Source of the DNA: Mesostigma viride
Lineage: Eukaryota > Streptophyta > Mesostigmatophyceae > Mesostigmatales > Mesostigmataceae
NCBI GenBank assembly: GCA_009746045.1
Contig: RPFO01000213.1
Coordinates: 1,837,578 to 1,861,259, forward strand
Direction of reading: 5' to 3'
DNA: 23,682 bases
Shown here piece after piece: positions 20,501 through 23,682 of the stretch (the first letter of the stretch is position 1; each line of letters opens with the position of its first letter). The position numbers were made by a program, and so were the translations under genes. The notes beneath the pieces are model-generated. The model did not search any database and was not told the DNA's origin. It was given only the letters and a program-made list of their open reading frames with translations.

Positions 20501-23266
20501 CTCACCGCCCACCTTTCGGTAAATATCTGGCCGGAAAAATGGACTTAGGGCGACTTGATGCTGCAGCTGGATCTGGCTTGACGAGAGCTGTCGATCGCCG
20601 TATAGATGTCCGTCAGAGGAGGAGGGGGTGGGCTGCTAGCCTAATTCTACCGTTAAGGTTACGTACCCGCGTTAAGTTGCGTTACCGCGTTAAGTTGCGA
20701 CGCCAAGTTTTAGGCAGCGATCACAACTTAACGCCGTAATGACTGTAATCGATTGAACCCCTGTGAGCAAAAAGCATAAACTTCAGCCAAGCATGGCACA
20801 CTCACGTCTTGGCCGCCTGGCGCCCCTTCCCCAGCGCGGCTCCGAAGTAGCGCTGCAAGAAGGAAGAGTGACACGGGAGGCGCAGAGAAAAGAGAGCACG
20901 GCCGATGGGATAGGAAAAGAGACGAATGAGTGCGGCCATAGCAGGCGCCTGGGGCAAGCAAGCGGCGGGGGAACGGCCACCAATAGAAACGCAGGTGCGA
21001 ACAAAGGAGCGTGCCCAACTGCTTGTTATCCAAACGGATAGTCCTTGGAGGTACGGGTGCCACACCCACTACATGCCAGCCATGAGACCTGAATGCCACT
21101 AACAGGTACTGAAACTGGGCTCTTAACAAAGAAATCAGATCCTCTCTCTCATGGCCCCTCCACAAGAATCAACAATCCGTCTTTAACACAAAAGCGTGTA
21201 AAAACTCCTTCACGTGTGCACGTGCGTGCCACTGGTGTCAAGCAACTTCAACATCGTAACCAAGCACACCCTACTCATCGATGACAAAGGATTGAAGCGG
21301 AACAACCCACAGTCTGCGGAGCATCGGCACTCTGTTGAACTAACTACCAGCACTCGCGTGTCACCAATCCCATCCACCACGCATACAGGCCCCCAGCACT
21401 CTGTTTACCCCCCGCCCCCCCCATAAACGGTACTCACGGGCCACCAAGTCCCACCCACCGAGCCTCCACCCCAGCAACTTGCTCAACTCCCCCTCCCCCC
21501 ATCACTCACGTGCGCCACGCCCGATGGGTCGATCATGTACAGCTGGGGCCCGTCACGGTCGTACACACCCAGCAGGACCGCCGCGCCCGTGGGCCTGGGG
21601 GGGGGGAAGAGTGAGAAAATTTTTAAGATCAACCATGTGTCGGTGGGCAAGTGGGGGGAGGTGGACAGACAGGCAAAACCTGGAGTCAAACATGGGCTGG
21701 GGTTGAAGGAATAAACATGGGCAGCACATTGCGTTCTCCTTTTCGCACGGTTGTCCTTGGTGTGCAGTGCGCAAAGGGGGAGGTCAGAAGACAGTAAGGT
21801 CGCTGAACAGTACCGTCTCAGTGGCTGAACTGGGCGAGACAGAAACGAGACATGAATAACGGCAAGTGACGTGCAGCAGTGGTTACATCAGGCAACATCA
21901 ACTGATACACGGCCTCAAAAGGCACGAGCCTCAAAGGCAAGAGACGTGCAGCAGTGGTTACATCAGGGTGCGTTGTGATACATGTGCACTACTGTGTTCC
22001 GCATGTGCACACATGATCTGTGTTCCCCATGGCACAGCACAGATCTAACGGTGGCCATGCGCCAGGGGAACTTGTGGACAGTTGATGCCTTTCCCTTCCC
22101 TCCTCGCCCCCCCCCCCCCCCCCCGCCGCCCCGCCCTGCGCCCCCCCTCCCCCCCCAACCCCCCTCCTTGGATTGCGTGTATGTTGCGTGGTTGTGCACA
22201 TGCATGTGCGTGTACATGTGCACGCGTATGCATGGTGGTGGTGCGTGGGTGGTGCAGACGCAATGCATGATCCCTTCCAAAAGTTAGTGACTCCACAAAG
22301 TGACCCGTGATTCGCTTGCCTTTCCTGCACCACGAGAGATGGCGACTCGGCACCTGCTGCCTCAAGACACTTGGCCAGTAGCTGTTAATGGTCAAGTGGC
22401 TGCTGGTAATGAGGATGCTAGCACCAGAGAGCGTGTGGCTGGCAGGCATGTGCCATGGTCTAGTACGCCGTTCGACCCACTGGTTACTGCCGCACGCACC
22501 GGTAGGACCAGTAGAGTGTGAACAGGTGGGCGTACGACGCCATGCGGTCGCACAGCACCTTGCCACCGATGGGCTCGCCGTAGAAGCTGGGCGGGGAGGA
22601 GGGCGGGGGGAAGCATGTGGCGTAGACACCCGTAAACACACATATAGGAATGCAACTGATGAGAGCAGAGAAACTGATTTAGTGATTAAAACACACGGCT
22701 AACGACATAAATGAAAAATTAGAGGTAAAAAGAATAAGCATAAACTCGACACGCCTGAATAATCCCGAGGAAGGTCGGATACACAAACCGAAAGGCATGC
22801 GCAGCCATGAAACATTTCATGAGGCATCACTGATTTCCAGGCATCGAGGCAACTGCACGGATCCCCCTGATTCGATGCCCTGAGAACAGCGGAGCATTCC
22901 CAGTGCATCACAGGGTAGCCACTTGAAGCAGCTAGCTAGCGCTACATGCCGCTGGCGTGACATCCAGTTCAAGGCGACCCAGCATGGGTGCAAAAGCTCC
23001 TGCCTTATCAGGGATGTGGGGGGCAGGACATGGGAGCAAGCATATCTCGCTACCTAACAGGCCGGTTGGCCACGCACACCACCTAGCTCTTAGGCCACCC
23101 ATCCACCTCCTGTAAATGGGCAACTTCACGAGCGGTCAACTTTCAGGAATGCCGCATGCCTGGCAGCATGAGGGGACGCGTTTGCCACCCACCTCTTGTA
23201 GTTGGCACACTCAGAGCGGGCGCGGTTCACGATCTGTCGACCGTCCGGAACCAGACCGCCGATGGC
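17514..23266 (-). CDS. PAG1: 20S proteasome subunit alpha-7 (PSMA3/PAG1), N-terminal exons off window; join of seven exons
   Basis: The product is the alpha-7 subunit of the 20S proteasome, a structural, non-catalytic member of the outer rings that close the entry gate and dock regulators, in nucleus and cytosol. Exons are 23266-23193, 22586-22500, 21594-21510, 20852-20806, 19536-19471, 17948-17858 and 17588-17514. Joined, they give about 174 residues in one frame, against about 249 for the plant protein, so about 75 N-terminal residues are missing to the right. Hallmarks in order are GGLVPDGRQIVNRARSE, MASYAHLFTLYWSYRP, LLGVYDRDGPQLYMIDPSG, RYFGAALGKGRQAAKTEIE, LNLSEMTC, HDEAKDKAFELEMSW and the acidic end MEEDGDDD. 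Donors are GTGGGT, GTGCGT, GTGAGT (three) and GTGAGC; every acceptor is CAG. Vertebrate and yeast alpha-7 tails carry CK2-type serines; this tail has none. Introns of 269-1522 bp are rich in repeats. Confidence 0.96.
17858..17948 (-). CDS. PAG1: PAG1 exon encoding the HDEAKDKAFELEMSW segment
   Basis: The first base completes an Ile codon split with the previous exon, then 30 codons run to CACCAAAAG before GTGAGC. HDEAKDKAFELEMSW is near-identical to plant alpha-7. The following intron (269 bp) holds a CA run at 17797-17837. Confidence 0.95.
18375..18535. repeat. about 60-bp tandem duplication in a PAG1 intron
   Basis: Two diverged units (about 18401-18460 and 18461-18521) share CTTTAGTC, ATATGAGA, TAGTATTCATGTGCGG and AGTATTAGGGT in order. 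Partial copies lie on both sides. The TTAGGG words are isolated and not a telomeric array. Confidence 0.85.
18935..19095. repeat. 23-bp tandem repeat, seven copies
   Basis: Seven contiguous copies of a 23-bp unit beginning CTACTCAAGCTAGATAGCGG, most identical and some with one to three changes (GCTAGT, GGTTA, final GGGAGG). There are no spacers between units. The array lies in the 1522-bp PAG1 intron. Confidence 0.95.
19240..19438. repeat. poly-C / GCCCCCCC octamer tract
   Basis: Long C runs interrupted by single G, settling into an 8-bp GCCCCCCC period at 19343-19380. The transcript of PAG1 reads the other strand, so its intron is G-rich, starting only about 32 nt after the exon donor at 19470. 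Glycine-rich or proline-rich open frames here are artefacts. Confidence 0.95.
19471..19536 (-). CDS. PAG1: PAG1 exon encoding EIERLNLSEMTC
   Basis: One base completes the Thr codon of AAKT, then EIERLNLSEMTCREAVKALA plus K and two bases of an Ile codon before GTGAGT. The plant protein reads EIEKLNLSEMTC at the same place. Confidence 0.95.
19885..19960. repeat. AGGACA-rich short tandem patch
   Basis: AAAGGACAGGA and GGACAGGACAGGAC words recur at 19886-19915 and 19945-19956 in a PAG1 intron. The repeat is minor. Confidence 0.7.
20107..20178. repeat. about 35-bp tandem duplication
   Basis: Two adjacent copies begin CATTCATGCC and end CTAGGAGGGCGCACATC, differing in the A-rich middle. They lie in a PAG1 intron. 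Confidence 0.85.
20417..20747. mobile_element. MITE-like element with inverted ends and TA boundary, 331 bp
   Basis: The left end TACAGTCATTACCGCGTTAA and the right end, whose reverse complement is TACAGTCATTACGGCGTTAA, form inverted repeats of about 25 bp continuing through GTTG. The outer TA may be the target duplication, as in Tc1/mariner-type MITEs. Inside, a block of about 60 bp ending GCGTTAAGTTGCGACGCC occurs twice in direct orientation (about 20426-20480 and 20650-20706). GCGTTAAGTTGCG therefore occurs four times. There is no coding capacity. Confidence 0.62.
20806..20852 (-). CDS. PAG1: PAG1 exon encoding RYFGAALGKGRQAAK
   Basis: Fifteen codons plus two bases between TTCTTGCAG and GTGAGT. 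The plant protein has RYFGAAIGKGKQAAKT. This is one of the shortest exons in the window and would be missed by open-frame length alone. Confidence 0.95.
21510..21594 (-). CDS. PAG1: PAG1 exon encoding LLGVYDRDGPQLYMIDPSG
   Basis: One base completes an Arg codon, then PTGAAVLLGVYDRDGPQLYM and IDPSGVAH before GTGAGT. YDRDGPQLYMI is diagnostic of alpha-7. The acceptor is preceded by ten consecutive C residues. Confidence 0.96.
21867..21968. repeat. dispersed direct repeat pair (GACGTGCAGCAGTGGTTACA)
   Basis: GACGTGCAGCAGTGGTTACA plus TCAGG occurs at 21868 and 21944 in the same direction. Between them CCTCAAA and GGCA also repeat, suggesting an old unit duplication of about 75 bp in a PAG1 intron. 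Confidence 0.8.
22091..22168. repeat. poly-C tract in a PAG1 intron
   Basis: C runs up to 18 long with G or T interruptions. In the transcript they are G runs. Confidence 0.9.
22500..22586 (-). CDS. PAG1: PAG1 exon encoding MASYAHLFTLYWSY
   Basis: One base completes Ser, then FYGEPIGGKVLCDRMASYAH and LFTLYWSY plus two bases of Arg, ending at GTGCGT. An earlier GT at 22508 would also give a break, but only the GTGCGT site joins the next exon in frame to give YWSYRP, as in plant YWWLRP. Confidence 0.94.
23193..23266 (-). CDS. PAG1: PAG1 exon encoding GGLVPDGRQIVNRARSE (first in window)
   Basis: Twenty-four codons plus two bases between AAATGTGCAG and GTGGGT. AIGGLVPDGRQIVNRARSEC matches plant AVAGLAADGRQIVARAKSEA. 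The preceding exon, which should end in HRHAGM, was not found up to 23682. Confidence 0.94.
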
Positions 23267-23473
23267 CTGCACATTTGGGGGTGGTTTGCACCGATTTCCA
23301 CCACGGAGATTCAGGTGGTCGTGGGGGGTCATGACGCGGGCCGGGTGGTGCGGCTGGTGGCTACGGATTTGCGGGGCAAATGTTGGGGGTAAGCGAGTGC
23401 CGGCGCATCGTTGGTCTCACCTTGGTGAGGAGGTAGACACCTTGGTGACGAAGCAGACGTCATGACACTACAG
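23267..23473 (-). other. PAG1 intron continuing past the right edge
   Basis: Sequence upstream of the first visible PAG1 exon on the minus strand. No conserved exon was seen here or in 23586-23682, so the intron is longer than 416 bp. Confidence 0.5.
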
Positions 23474-23586
23474 CAAATAACGCTACTGTTGCGAATAATG
23501 ATACCAAAACGAATAATGATACTATAGCGATTACTGACACTATAGCGAATGATGACACAAAAGCGAATAATGATACTACATATGAG
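23474..23586. repeat. 18-bp tandem repeat, about six copies
   Basis: Units resemble GCGAATAATGATACTATA with a few changes each and an exact 18-bp spacing. Because 18 is a multiple of three, the minus strand reads through as a repeated SLFAFV-like peptide, which is not a gene. Confidence 0.9.
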
Positions 23587-23682
23587 ACGAAATGCAAGGT
23601 CAGAGGATGGTGCAGTATGTCAGATGATAAACCGCCTCGGCTGATAACATCAAGTCCTCGCACATGATGCCCGGACTGCCAA

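Overview
The window reads as nuclear DNA of a eukaryote, most likely a chlorophyte green alga. The evidence is spliced genes with GTGAGT/GTGCGT-type donors, G+C-rich exons, a proteasome subunit close to the plant/algal alpha-7 form, non-LTR retrotransposon remnants, and very long simple-sequence arrays inside introns. The lineage is inferred; the exon structures were read directly. Almost all long open frames here are by-products of tandem repeats. The two real multi-exon genes are built from short exons and both run off the window.

Left third (1-5465, minus strand). Three exons (5465-5226, 3058-2675, 907-824), all joining in phase 0, encode 236 residues of a YeeE/YedE (DUF395, Sulf_transp) membrane protein of the thiosulfate-transporter type. 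The two introns between them hold about 1 kb of purine-only GA/GGGA repeat and about 1 kb of a 7-bp GGGCAGC minisatellite. The gene continues past the left edge.

Middle (5660-9820). An A+T-rich island (about 5680-6300) looks unlike its surroundings and resembles organelle-type intergenic DNA. Next to it is a 3434-bp element (6378-9811) with 122-bp terminal inverted repeats, three mismatches between the arms, and a perfect 9-bp target duplication. These are the marks of a non-autonomous Mutator-like element. Its cargo includes 555 bp of unbroken alternating purine-pyrimidine sequence built mainly from CGCACACA octamers.

Centre-right (9821-17513). An ankyrin-repeat exon (plus strand, about 10875-11456) is followed by a retroelement graveyard. 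It contains a decayed ORF1-like remnant (about 12310-12560), an intact 443-codon ORF1-like gene with no ORF2 (15996-14665, minus), and two inverted copies of one retroelement 3' end (14070-14184 and 16264-16370) flanking that ORF1. The right copy is attached to a frameshifted reverse-transcriptase C-terminal remnant. A tRNA-like Pol III box near 16900 may be a SINE.

Right quarter (17514-23682, minus strand). Seven exons, every junction in phase, encode the last roughly 174 residues of the 20S proteasome alpha-7 subunit (PAG1/PSMA3). The N-terminal exons lie beyond the right edge. Its introns carry a TA-flanked MITE, 23-bp and about 60-bp tandem repeats, and long C-runs that are G-runs in the transcript.

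No operon-like coupling is expected between these genes. What links the window is how heavily introns and transposons are loaded with sequence able to form non-B DNA (G-quadruplex, triplex, Z-DNA).
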